Shown: piece by piece, positions 8,499 through 16,436 of the stretch
Layout of the letters: every line of letters starts with the position of its first letter
Position numbering within the stretch: position 1 is the first letter of the stretch
Assembly (NCBI GenBank): GCA_902588925.1
Contig: CACIRB010000003.1
Coordinates: forward strand, 1-64,000
Source of the DNA: an uncultured Pelagibacteraceae bacterium
GTDB taxonomy: Bacteria > Pseudomonadota > Alphaproteobacteria > Pelagibacterales > Pelagibacteraceae
DNA length: 64,000 bases
Reading direction: 5' to 3'
The notes under the pieces: model-generated
What the model was told of the DNA's origin: nothing
The model's database searches: none
The model's input: the letters and a program-made list of their open reading frames with translations, nothing else
Made by a program: the position numbers and the translations under genes

Positions 8499-9539
8499 TT
8501 AATGATTTATTGAGGATGAAAAGTTCCAAGCACAATCAAAACTTGGTATGTAAACCCTCGATAATTTAGCATTCCCAAAATTTTGATTAAATACATTTAA
8601 CCAACTATCAACTTGTTTGGGTTTTTTATCCTGACTACCAACTTGAGCTGTGATTACCCCTTTTGGCTTTAATATTCTTACCAATGAGTCCATATTTTTT
8701 GCTGCTAGATCGATACAAAATTGATCATCATTTAGATCAACAAAAATATGATCGTACGTATCATCTGCAACTGATTTAATACTTTCAAATGCATCTCCCC
8801 ATACACATTTAACTGAATTTTTTTCTGTAGCTTTTTTTCCGATATCGCCAAGATGCTTATTACAAACATCTACAACTTCTGGATCTAACTCATACCAATC
8901 AATAAAATTAAAATTTTTAGAAATACATTCTCTTGCAACACCACCATCTCCACCTCCAATGATAGCCGCTCTTTCATTATCTTTGTTTAGATTTAAACCT
9001 GATCCAACAAAAGTTGAGCTATATAAATGTTCATCAGTCGCAGCAACTTGAATTTCACCATCTATAAATAGTGATTTTCCAAACTGCTCAAGATCTAAAA
9101 TTTCAATATGCTGACCAACTTTGGATTTAAAATCTTCTAAAACATCATTTACAACATATGATTTTTGCAAACCTGGAGAACTATAAATGTCGTGATAAAG
9201 TGATTTTGTATCCCTATTAAATTCTTTTTTAACAATTCTTGTATGTTCAAATTCTTTTTTAATTATATCAATTGCAACAGATGGACTTACTTTTCCGCAT
9301 GTAAAAAAATCAAAACTAATAATTCCTTTTTCAGGAAATGTATGAAAGCTGATATGACTTTCTGCTAAAAGAGCCAATATTGTAAAACCTTGTGGTTCAA
9401 ATTTATATTTAGAAATATTTAATATCGTTACTTTTGCAGCTTTTGCGATTTCTTGAATTACTTTTTCATAAACAGAAGGATCATATTCTTTTGTTGTTCC
9501 AATGATGTCTAGAGTTATGTGCTCTCCAACTTTAGTCAT
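8499..9539 (-). CDS. SpeD-SpeE fusion: S-adenosylmethionine decarboxylase-like + aminopropyltransferase-like
   Basis: This 346-residue protein joins two polyamine enzymes. Residues 1 to about 120 are a class-1b SpeD: GEHITLDIIG start, the self-processing Glu60-Ser61 in LLAESHISFHTFPE, His66, and Cys81 in FFTCG, all in register with known pyruvoyl decarboxylases. Residues from about 135 to 346 are a spermidine-synthase domain with GGGDGGVARE and the ribose-binding acidic pair in WYELDPEVV. The synthase active site is unusual. The canonical YHE segment is YSS (EHLYSSTFVG) and the D-(S/C)-x-DP loop is DLNDDQF. Expected products are decarboxylated SAM and a polyamine plus MTA. SpeD homologues with arginine or ornithine decarboxylase activity are known, so the decarboxylase substrate is not certain. 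It is the last gene of the MTA operon (TAATG junction with the aldolase). Confidence 0.85.
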   Translation of the reverse strand: MTKVGEHITLDIIGTTKEYDPSVYEKVIQEIAKAAKVTILNISKYKFEPQGFTILALLAESHISFHTFPEKGIISFDFFTCGKVSPSVAIDIIKKEFEHTRIVKKEFNRDTKSLYHDIYSSPGLQKSYVVNDVLEDFKSKVGQHIEILDLEQFGKSLFIDGEIQVAATDEHLYSSTFVGSGLNLNKDNERAAIIGGGDGGVARECISKNFNFIDWYELDPEVVDVCNKHLGDIGKKATEKNSVKCVWGDAFESIKSVADDTYDHIFVDLNDDQFCIDLAAKNMDSLVRILKPKGVITAQVGSQDKKPKQVDSWLNVFNQNFGNAKLSRVYIPSFDCAWNFSSSINH

Positions 9540-10174
9540 TAGCTATCCTTTTTATAATTTTTAGCTTTGGATAAAACTTTTTTCATTTCTTTTATAGAAA
9601 GAATTTTAGGCTTACCCAATTTCAGGCTCGTTATATACTGAAGGGATATATTTTCAACCTCTTCAGCTAACTCAAAAGCTTTGGACAAACTATCTTCAAA
9701 TGCAATCTGACCGTGATTTGCAATTAAGCAAGCTTTTCTTCCTTTTAGAGCTCTCAAAATATTTTTAGATAATTCTCTCGTTCCAAAAGTAGCATATTTT
9801 GCACATTTAATGTCATGGCCACCAGCCATTGCAACCATATAATGAAAAGAAGGGATCCCTTTATTGTGAGTAGATACAGCGGTTGCATTTGTTGAATGAG
9901 CATGAACAATCGCCTTAGCTTCTTTCTTATTTTTATAAATATCTTGATGAAATTTCCATTCTGAGGATGGAGTTCCTTTTTTTTTATCAAATTCACCGTC
10001 TAATGAAACGAAAACTATATCTTTAATTTTTAAAGTTGAATATTTTTTTCCAGAAGGAGTAATTAGAAAACCATTTTTATATCTAATTGATATATTTCCC
10101 GATCTTAAAGCTGATAATCTTTTTGTATTCAACATTTTTGAATATCGAATAATTTCAGAGCTTAAATTTTTCAT
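9539..10174 (-). CDS. Class II aldolase, FucA-like; candidate methylthioribulose-1-phosphate aldolase
   Basis: This 211-residue protein aligns along its whole length with L-fuculose-1-phosphate aldolase. GNISIRYKNGFLITPSG carries the phosphate-binding residues, PSSEWKFH places catalytic Glu72, VHAHS gives zinc ligands His91 and His93, and IANHG gives His154. These are each one residue offset from E. coli FucA Glu73, His92, His94 and His155. The ATFGTREL block is also shared. MtnB dehydratases belong to the same superfamily, but the SSEWxFH block fits the aldolase better. Next to mtnA and mtnP it most likely cleaves 5-methylthioribulose-1-phosphate (and perhaps 5-deoxyribulose-1-phosphate) to DHAP and a two-carbon aldehyde, as in the described DHAP shunt. 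It overlaps mtnA by ATGA. Confidence 0.82.
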   Translation of the reverse strand: MKNLSSEIIRYSKMLNTKRLSALRSGNISIRYKNGFLITPSGKKYSTLKIKDIVFVSLDGEFDKKKGTPSSEWKFHQDIYKNKKEAKAIVHAHSTNATAVSTHNKGIPSFHYMVAMAGGHDIKCAKYATFGTRELSKNILRALKGRKACLIANHGQIAFEDSLSKAFELAEEVENISLQYITSLKLGKPKILSIKEMKKVLSKAKNYKKDS

Positions 10175-11241
10175 TTAAATAAGTTTTTTAGTCCGTTGGA
10201 GGAAGCTTCACATACTCCTCTCTCAGTAATTAATCCACTTACATATTTTGCAGGAGTTACATCAAAAGCTAAATTCATTGCTTTACTTTTTTGTGGGTAT
10301 ATCAAAACTTTCTTAACTTGATTATTTTCATCAATCCCCTCCACATGAGATAATTCCTCAGAATTTCTTTCCTCAATAGGAATGTGTTTTGCATCATTGA
10401 TATTCCAATCAATTGTTGAGCTTGGCAGTGCAACATAAAAAGGGACTTTATTATCATGTGCAGCTAAAGCTTTTAGATAAGTTCCAATTTTATTACATAC
10501 ATCTCCATTTGATAGAGTTCTGTCTGTTCCAACAATACACATATCAACTTCGCCTCTTTGCATTAAAATTCCTCCAGTATTATCAGCAATTATTGTATTT
10601 GGAATTTCTTCCTCATTTAGCTCATATGAAGTTAAATTTGCACCTTGGTTTCTTGGCCTTGTTTCATCAACCCATACATGAACTGGAATACCTTTTTTAT
10701 GAGCATGATAAATGGGTGAAGTTGCAGTTCCCCAATTAATAGTTGCTAACCAACCTGCATTACAATGAGTTAAAATATTGACTGTACTTTTTTTCTTATT
10801 GTGAATTTCTTCAATTATTCTTAATCCATTAATTCCTATATTCTCACAAAACTTTTCATCTTCATCACAAATTTCTTTAGCTTCTTTTAAAGCTATATCT
10901 AAAATTTGATTATTATTTATTCCTGATAATTTGTTCATCATACGATCTACGGCCCATTTTAGATTTATGGCAGTAGGTCTAGATTGAACTAAATCTTCTG
11001 AACTTTTTTTAATAAATTCAGGATCATTACACTCTTGAATAGCCAAAACAATTCCATAAGCTGCAGTTGCTCCAATTAGCGGGGCACCTCTTACTTCCAT
11101 AACCTTTATTGCATTAATTGCGTCCTTTACTGTCTTTAATTCTTTAATAACGAAATTGTGTGGTAGCTTAGTTTGATCAATTATCTTAACAACACTTTCC
11201 TCATACCATATTGTTCGATATTCTTTTCCCTCTATTCTCAT
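10171..11241 (-). CDS. mtnA: 5-Methylthioribose-1-phosphate isomerase MtnA
   Basis: This 356-residue protein is the usual MtnA length. It shows EVRGAPLIGATAAYGI near residue 53, the catalytic cysteine in ILTHCNAGWLAT near 160, VWVDETRPRNQGANLT, and the catalytic aspartate in CIVGTDRTLSNGDVCNKIGTY. It converts methylthioribose-1-phosphate to the ribulose form. It starts one base after the upstream hydrolase gene ends and overlaps the aldolase downstream, placing it mid-operon. Distinguishing it from eIF2B-related proteins is easy because of the cysteine and RPxNQGANLT motifs. Confidence 0.95.
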   Translation of the reverse strand: MRIEGKEYRTIWYEESVVKIIDQTKLPHNFVIKELKTVKDAINAIKVMEVRGAPLIGATAAYGIVLAIQECNDPEFIKKSSEDLVQSRPTAINLKWAVDRMMNKLSGINNNQILDIALKEAKEICDEDEKFCENIGINGLRIIEEIHNKKKSTVNILTHCNAGWLATINWGTATSPIYHAHKKGIPVHVWVDETRPRNQGANLTSYELNEEEIPNTIIADNTGGILMQRGEVDMCIVGTDRTLSNGDVCNKIGTYLKALAAHDNKVPFYVALPSSTIDWNINDAKHIPIEERNSEELSHVEGIDENNQVKKVLIYPQKSKAMNLAFDVTPAKYVSGLITERGVCEASSNGLKNLFK

Positions 11242-11242
11242 A

Positions 11243-12172
11243 TTAATAAATTTTATTTAAATATTTAATTATCTCTTTGCTTCTAGGATCCTCGTCTGCA
11301 AAACATTTTGTTAAAGTTATTCCATGCCATCCACCAGTTGTTAATTTTTTTTTACAATTGGTATCGCTAACATCAACAAATATAACATTTTCAGAGTCAG
11401 ATAAAAATTTTAATGTTTTAGAATTTTCATATTTATCTTTTATATGACTAAAAACTAAAACATTTTCTAATTGTTCTAATTTAATTAATGATATTTTATA
11501 GTTTCTCCAATTTATCCAACCTTGATGTGGATTTTTTGAATTTGCAAATTTACTTGATTGTGCAGGATGAAAAGCTATTACACCTTTAATATCATTTGGG
11601 AAATTTGATTTTAATGTAAGCGAGTCCCATCCACCTGCAGAGTGTCCTGATAAAACTATATTTTTAAATCCATTGTTTTTAAATTCATCTATCTTAACTT
11701 TCATAACATTATTTCTTCTTTTTGGCCCCTTCCATTTATCAACTAACAAAATGCCATTTTTATCTTTAAGATTTAATACACTGTTTACGTCTTGATTATT
11801 TTTATCGTAAATTTCCCAAAATTTATCTTCTTCACTTTGAGTCCAGCCTCTTACTCCAGAACACAATTGATATGTTTTTATAATTAAATCTTTAATTTTC
11901 GTTCCATCTAATTGATAGATTGCAGGTGGTATTTTTCCCCAAATATTCTTGCATCCATTTACTTTTTGTTCGCCGCCCCAAGCGCCATGTGTGTAAATCA
12001 AAATTAAAGTTTTATCTTTATCAATGCTATTATTTATTTGATAATATTCACCTTTGTTGTTTACAAAAGAATTTAAATTAGAAATTTTTTTTAAATCCTT
12101 TTCAAATCTTTTATCAGCAAATGAATTTGTATTTATTAATAAAAAAAATATTAAAATTAATATTTGTTTCAT
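11243..12172 (-). CDS. Secreted alpha/beta-hydrolase-like protein of unknown role
   Basis: This 309-residue protein has a clear signal peptide (MKQILILIFFLLINTNSFAD). The mature part is a predicted serine hydrolase: ILIYTHGAWGG resembles an oxyanion-hole HG segment, the nucleophile is Ser178 in LSGHSAGGWDSL, and GGWHGITLTKCF near 285 could supply the catalytic histidine. Paired cysteines (Cys74, Cys104 and two late ones) suggest disulfides, consistent with export. It is fully embedded in the MTA operon, overlapping mtnP by ATGA and ending one base before mtnA, although its predicted periplasmic location does not fit a cytoplasmic sugar-phosphate pathway. I do not recognise a characterised homologue. 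Confidence 0.72.
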   Translation of the reverse strand: MKQILILIFFLLINTNSFADKRFEKDLKKISNLNSFVNNKGEYYQINNSIDKDKTLILIYTHGAWGGEQKVNGCKNIWGKIPPAIYQLDGTKIKDLIIKTYQLCSGVRGWTQSEEDKFWEIYDKNNQDVNSVLNLKDKNGILLVDKWKGPKRRNNVMKVKIDEFKNNGFKNIVLSGHSAGGWDSLTLKSNFPNDIKGVIAFHPAQSSKFANSKNPHQGWINWRNYKISLIKLEQLENVLVFSHIKDKYENSKTLKFLSDSENVIFVDVSDTNCKKKLTTGGWHGITLTKCFADEDPRSKEIIKYLNKIY

Positions 12173-13041
12173 TTTTTAAGAACTCTACCAGCAACAGTTC
12201 TGAGTTTATCTATTGTTTTTTGGGTTCGTTTTTCCGGAGCAGTAATAATAGCTACATCTAAGCAATTATTAGTTGGATCGTTTGGATCTATATAGTTCTC
12301 AAAATTATCAATTAAATTTTTGATCATTACTTTTGCTTTTTCAGCATTTCCTAGTAAAACTTTTATTACTTGTTGGACATCAACGTTTTCATGATCTGGG
12401 TGCCAACAATCAAAATCTGTTACCATTGAAACTGATGCATATCTAATTTCAGCTTCTCTTGCGAGTTTTGCTTCAGGCATGTTAGTCATTCCAATAACAT
12501 CTGCTTTCCAAGATCTATATAAATTAGATTCTGCTAATGTTGAAAATTGTGGGCCTTCCATAACAACATAAGTTCCATTTCTTTGATATTCTATGTTGGA
12601 TTTTTTAATAGCATCTTCGCATGCATTCATTAATCCATTTGATGTGGGATGTGCCATTGATACATGGGCAACAATTTCCTCATCAAAAAAAGTTTTTAAT
12701 CGTGCAAAAGTTCTATCAATAAATTGATCAACAATAACAAATTTTCCAGGTGGCAAATCTTCTTTTAAGGATCCTACAGCTGAAACTGAAACAATGTCTG
12801 TAACACCTAATTGTTTTAATGCATCGATATTCGCTCTAAAATTTATATTTGATGGAGAAACAAAGTGTCCTCTCCCATGTCTTGGTAAAAAATAAACTTC
12901 TTTATTGTTGTAATTAGTTTTTATAATTTGATCAGATGGTTTGCCCCAAGGGGTATTAACTTCTAACAATTCTCTGTTGGTAAATTCTTCAACATCGTAG
13001 AGGCCACTTCCACCAATTATTGCTAATTTATTTGTTGTCAT
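12169..13041 (-). CDS. mtnP: 5'-Methylthioadenosine phosphorylase MtnP
   Basis: This 290-residue protein carries the family-2 nucleoside phosphorylase phosphate site IIGGSGLYDV at the N-terminus, YFLPRHGRGHFVSPSNINFRAN near 60, VMEGPQFSTLAESN near 160 and IGMTNMPEAKLAREAEI near 185. VTDFDCWH near 208 provides the Asp-x-Asp that selects adenine over guanine. It phosphorolyses MTA to adenine and methylthioribose-1-phosphate, and relatives also accept 5'-deoxyadenosine. It is the first gene of the leftward operon and is divergent from apt with only a 33-base gap, linking adenine release with adenine recovery. Confidence 0.95.
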   Translation of the reverse strand: MTTNKLAIIGGSGLYDVEEFTNRELLEVNTPWGKPSDQIIKTNYNNKEVYFLPRHGRGHFVSPSNINFRANIDALKQLGVTDIVSVSAVGSLKEDLPPGKFVIVDQFIDRTFARLKTFFDEEIVAHVSMAHPTSNGLMNACEDAIKKSNIEYQRNGTYVVMEGPQFSTLAESNLYRSWKADVIGMTNMPEAKLAREAEIRYASVSMVTDFDCWHPDHENVDVQQVIKVLLGNAEKAKVMIKNLIDNFENYIDPNDPTNNCLDVAIITAPEKRTQKTIDKLRTVAGRVLKK

Positions 13042-13074
13042 AATTTGAAATATATTTATTTATAATTAAGTATT

Positions 13075-13602
13075 ATGAATTTAAAAGATCATATTAGATC
13101 AATTCCTGATTATCCTAAAAAAGGTATTTTATTTAGAGATATAACTACTCTAATTAAGAACGAAAAAGCTTTTGCCGAAACGATCAATCAAATTATTGAA
13201 AGATCTAAAAAATATAAAATTGATAAGATTGCTGCAATAGAATCAAGAGGTTTTGTGTTTGCTTCTGCAGTTTCTTATATCCTTAAAAAACCTTTTATAA
13301 TGTTAAGAAAAAAAAATAAATTACCAGCTGAGGTACATTCTGTAGATTTTGAATTAGAGTACGGAACGGCAACTATTGAAGTTCACAAAGATTCTATTTT
13401 AAAAGATGAGTCTGTTTTAATAATTGATGATCTAATTGCAACTGGAGGAACTGCAGAAGCTGCTGCGAAATTGGTAGAAATGTGTGAAGCTAAAGTTGGA
13501 GCGTTTATCTTTGTTATTAATTTATTTGATTTAGGTGGATCGGATAATTTAATTAAAAAAAATTACAAAGTAGAAAATTTAATTGATTTTCCAGGACATT
13601 AA
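13075..13602 (+). CDS. apt: Adenine phosphoribosyltransferase Apt
   Basis: This 175-residue protein has the usual length. MNLKDHIRSIPDYPKKGILF is the classic APT start with the adenine-contacting region. AAIESRGFVFASAVSY precedes a flexible loop, and VLIIDDLIATGGTAEA near 125-140 is the PRPP-binding motif. It makes AMP from adenine and PRPP. Its position back-to-back with mtnP means that adenine released from MTA would be salvaged. It ends one base before the tRNA gene on the other strand. Confidence 0.95.
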   Translation: MNLKDHIRSIPDYPKKGILFRDITTLIKNEKAFAETINQIIERSKKYKIDKIAAIESRGFVFASAVSYILKKPFIMLRKKNKLPAEVHSVDFELEYGTATIEVHKDSILKDESVLIIDDLIATGGTAEAAAKLVEMCEAKVGAFIFVINLFDLGGSDNLIKKNYKVENLIDFPGH

Positions 13603-13603
13603 T

Positions 13604-13680
13604 TGGTAGCGGGAAGTGGGATCGAACCACTGACCTCGGGCTTATGAGTCCCGCGCTCTAACCAACTGAGCTACCCCGCC
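13604..13680 (-). tRNA. tRNA-Met (anticodon CAT), probably elongator
   Basis: The minus strand reads GGCGGGGTAGCTCAGTTGG at the 5' end, has an anticodon loop CTCATAA, a T-arm with GGTTCGATCCC and a 3' end CGCTACCA. The length is 77 bases with an encoded CCA. The acceptor stem has two G-U pairs at its ends. The CAT anticodon could be Met elongator, initiator or modified Ile. The ordinary G-T pair at position 1 and TAGCTCAG D-arm favour elongator Met. Confidence 0.93.
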
Positions 13681-13737
13681 ATAAAAAAGTTACTTTTATT
13701 ATAAATCAATAATTTTTCAATAAACTTTTAATCTAAA

Positions 13738-13947
13738 CTAAATCAATAGATAAGCGATTATTCCACTAACAAGTGCTAATAAAATAGCGCTAAAGAAAAG
13801 TTTTTTTCTTAAAGATTTTTTTTGATCTAATCGAACTCTATTAAGGAGAATATTTACATTAGTAGTTTTATAAGGATCTAAATATAAATCTTTTCTTGGC
13901 TCTAAATCATTTTCATACGGACTAGGATCTCGATCTTTATTTTTCAC
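13738..13947 (-). CDS. Small single-pass membrane protein, unknown function (tail-anchored type)
   Basis: This 69-residue protein has a charged, proline-rich N-terminus (KNKDRDPSPYENDLEPRKD), a basic linker (RLDQKKSLRKK) and one C-terminal hydrophobic helix (LFFSAILLALVSGIIAYLLI) that ends the protein. The segment VNILLNRVRLDQKK plus helix resembles the 65-residue protein at 29688-29885, so the two may be paralogues. It lies between the tRNA and the DMGDH-like gene and is probably transcribed separately. I do not recognise a named family. Confidence 0.6.
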   Translation of the reverse strand: MKNKDRDPSPYENDLEPRKDLYLDPYKTTNVNILLNRVRLDQKKSLRKKLFFSAILLALVSGIIAYLLI

Positions 13948-13989
13948 AATAATATTTAATCAGGTGTTTGATATTAATGCAAACTTAAA

Positions 13990-16434
13990 CTAATTATTTT
14001 TAAAATTAGTTTGTTTCAATGGCTTAAAGATAATTTCAGCTGGATATTTAATTTTTTCAATTTCTATTGAAATATCCCCATTTAAAAGTTCGTCATTTGA
14101 AAAGTCATTATCTATATATCCAAATGCAAGATTTTTTTTGAAATTAAAGGAATAATTGCCAGATGTTGTTCTTCCTACGATTTTATCATCTTTATAAATT
14201 GGCTCATCGTGAAGTAGAAGAGGTTTTCCAGGTTCATTGTTTTTAAGAATAAACATGGCAAACTTTCTATTAATTTTTTTATCTTTTATTTTTTCCAGCG
14301 CTTCTCTTCCAATAAAATTAAAATCTTTCTTGTAACTAATAGTGAAATTAAGACCTGCTTGGTATTGATTTTCTTCAGGTGAAATATCATGGCCCCAATG
14401 TAAAAAACCACTTTCCATTCTCATTGTATCTAATGCATGCATTCCACAATTAGATAAATTATATTTTTTTCCTTTTTCTATTATTTTCTCGTATATATTT
14501 TTAGAGTCAGAAATTTTAACATAAAGCTCATAACCTAACTCACCAACATAAGATAATCTTTGGGTCCAAATTTTAATATTATCGATTTCTATAAATTTTG
14601 AATTTGCAAATTTAAAATTTTCATTACTAAAATTATCTGAACTTAGTTCTTGCATTAATAATCTACTTTTTGGCCCAAATATTCCAAACACACAATAATC
14701 ATCAGTAATATCATTTAATTCAACATCTTGAGATAAATGTTTTTTAATATGAAATTTATCTCTTTCTCTTGTTGCTGCTGAACTAATAATTCTAAAGTGG
14801 TTTTGTTCAATACAAACCACTGTAAGATCTGTTTCTATTCCTCCATCTTTATTAAGCATATGAGTATAAGTACATTTTCCAGGTTCTTGCTTTATATTTG
14901 ATGTACAAATTCTCTGAAGATCTTCATGAGCTTTCTTGGATTTAATTTCAAATTTAGAAAACGGAGATAAGTCATATAGCCCAACATTTGTTAGGGTGTT
15001 GTTGGTCTCAAACTCAACTGATGGGTACCAGTTTTGGTAATTATAACTGTATTCATACTCAGCTTTTTCACCATCAAGAGCAAACCACATTGGTCTTTCA
15101 TATCCAGCTGAAACTCCAAAGCACGCACCAAAACTTTTTAATTCATTGTGGTAAGGTAATTTTTTTACATTTCTTGATGTTGTGTGTTGTTTGTAAGGCC
15201 AGTGCATTCCGTATAAATCTCCAAGGGACTCTGTGATACGATCTTTAATAAAACCTATATCTGAGTGAAACTTTTGAAATCTTTTTATATCATAATTAAA
15301 AATATCTTCATTAATATGACCTGTCATTAACCATTCAGCTGTAACCTTTCCAACTCCACCACCGCTACCAATACCAATACTATTTAAACCACAACTAACA
15401 AATAAATTTTTAACCTCAGGAACTTCACCTAATAAAGAATTTGTATCGGGAGTAAAAGATTCTGGTCCTGAAAAAAACTTTCTAATTCCAGCTTGTTCTA
15501 AAATTGGAAATCGTTTTATAGATTTTTCTAAATAAGGTTCAAAATGATCGAAATTTTCAGGAAATTCACCAAATGAAAAATCTTCTGGAACTTTATTTGT
15601 TTTGTTAAACGCTGGAATTGATTTTCCCTCAAATATTCCAATTAAAAGTTTTCCAGCATCTTCTTTTATATATGTGCTACTATCAAAGTCTCTTATAACA
15701 GGTAATGTTGGAGAAAGATTTTCAATAGGTTCTGTGATTACATAAAAATGTTCAGCTGGATATAAAGGAATACTTACTCCTATTTTTTCTCCTATTTGTC
15801 TAGACCACATACCTGTTGCAAGAACTACATATTCACATTCAATATCCTGTCCATTAACTCTAACACCACATACTCTTCCATTTTTAGTTAAAATCGTTTC
15901 AACAGGTGATTGCTCGAATATTTTTGCCCCACCCAATCTTGCACCTTTTGCCAACATGTGAGTAACACCACTTGGATCTGCAGCACCATCACCTGGCATT
16001 AACACTCCACCTTTTAAATCCTCTGTGTGCATGATTGGATAATTTTTCTTTATTTGATCTTTATCTAAAATCTTAATATCTACATCATACAGTTGAGCGG
16101 TAGTTGCTTGTCTTTGAAGCTCTTGCCATCTAGCATCTGTCTGAGCGATAGATAATGCTCCATTAATTCTTAAACCTGCAGAGTGATCAACTTCTTTTTC
16201 TAATTTTTTATAAAGATCTAAAGTATATTTTCTAATTTTTGTAACTGCAGCTGTGGGTCCTAATTGACTAACTAATCCTGCTGCATGCCAAGTTGTACCT
16301 GATGTCAATTGATCTCTTTCTAAAAGAACAACATCTTTCCAACCAAATTTTGTTAAGTGATAAGCAACAGAACAACCTATAACTCCACCTCCAACAACAA
16401 CTACTTTGGTGCTAGAAGGATATTTCTTTTCCAT
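13990..16434 (-). CDS. FAD-dependent demethylase/oxidase of the dimethylglycine/sarcosine dehydrogenase family
   Basis: This 814-residue two-part protein begins with VVVVGGGVIGCSVAYHLTKF, a dinucleotide-binding DAO domain (residues about 9-370). GTTWHAAGLVSQL near 48 carries the histidine that covalently holds FAD in dimethylglycine dehydrogenase. From about 430 to 800 is a GcvT-like folate domain with GMHALDTMRMESGFLHWGHDIS and IGREAL. Such proteins oxidatively demethylate dimethylglycine, sarcosine or related N-methyl compounds and pass the carbon to tetrahydrofolate. It lies three bases downstream of alanine dehydrogenase in the same operon direction as the aminotransferase. The exact substrate is unknown. 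Confidence 0.88.
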   Translation of the reverse strand: MEKKYPSSTKVVVVGGGVIGCSVAYHLTKFGWKDVVLLERDQLTSGTTWHAAGLVSQLGPTAAVTKIRKYTLDLYKKLEKEVDHSAGLRINGALSIAQTDARWQELQRQATTAQLYDVDIKILDKDQIKKNYPIMHTEDLKGGVLMPGDGAADPSGVTHMLAKGARLGGAKIFEQSPVETILTKNGRVCGVRVNGQDIECEYVVLATGMWSRQIGEKIGVSIPLYPAEHFYVITEPIENLSPTLPVIRDFDSSTYIKEDAGKLLIGIFEGKSIPAFNKTNKVPEDFSFGEFPENFDHFEPYLEKSIKRFPILEQAGIRKFFSGPESFTPDTNSLLGEVPEVKNLFVSCGLNSIGIGSGGGVGKVTAEWLMTGHINEDIFNYDIKRFQKFHSDIGFIKDRITESLGDLYGMHWPYKQHTTSRNVKKLPYHNELKSFGACFGVSAGYERPMWFALDGEKAEYEYSYNYQNWYPSVEFETNNTLTNVGLYDLSPFSKFEIKSKKAHEDLQRICTSNIKQEPGKCTYTHMLNKDGGIETDLTVVCIEQNHFRIISSAATRERDKFHIKKHLSQDVELNDITDDYCVFGIFGPKSRLLMQELSSDNFSNENFKFANSKFIEIDNIKIWTQRLSYVGELGYELYVKISDSKNIYEKIIEKGKKYNLSNCGMHALDTMRMESGFLHWGHDISPEENQYQAGLNFTISYKKDFNFIGREALEKIKDKKINRKFAMFILKNNEPGKPLLLHDEPIYKDDKIVGRTTSGNYSFNFKKNLAFGYIDNDFSNDELLNGDISIEIEKIKYPAEIIFKPLKQTNFKNN

Positions 16435-16436
16435 TA

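Noticed and set aside
9539-10174. Annotating the class II aldolase as MtnB dehydratase because of its mtnA neighbour
   Set aside because: The PSSEWKFH, VHAHS and ATFGTREL blocks match FucA position by position, so an aldolase is better supported.
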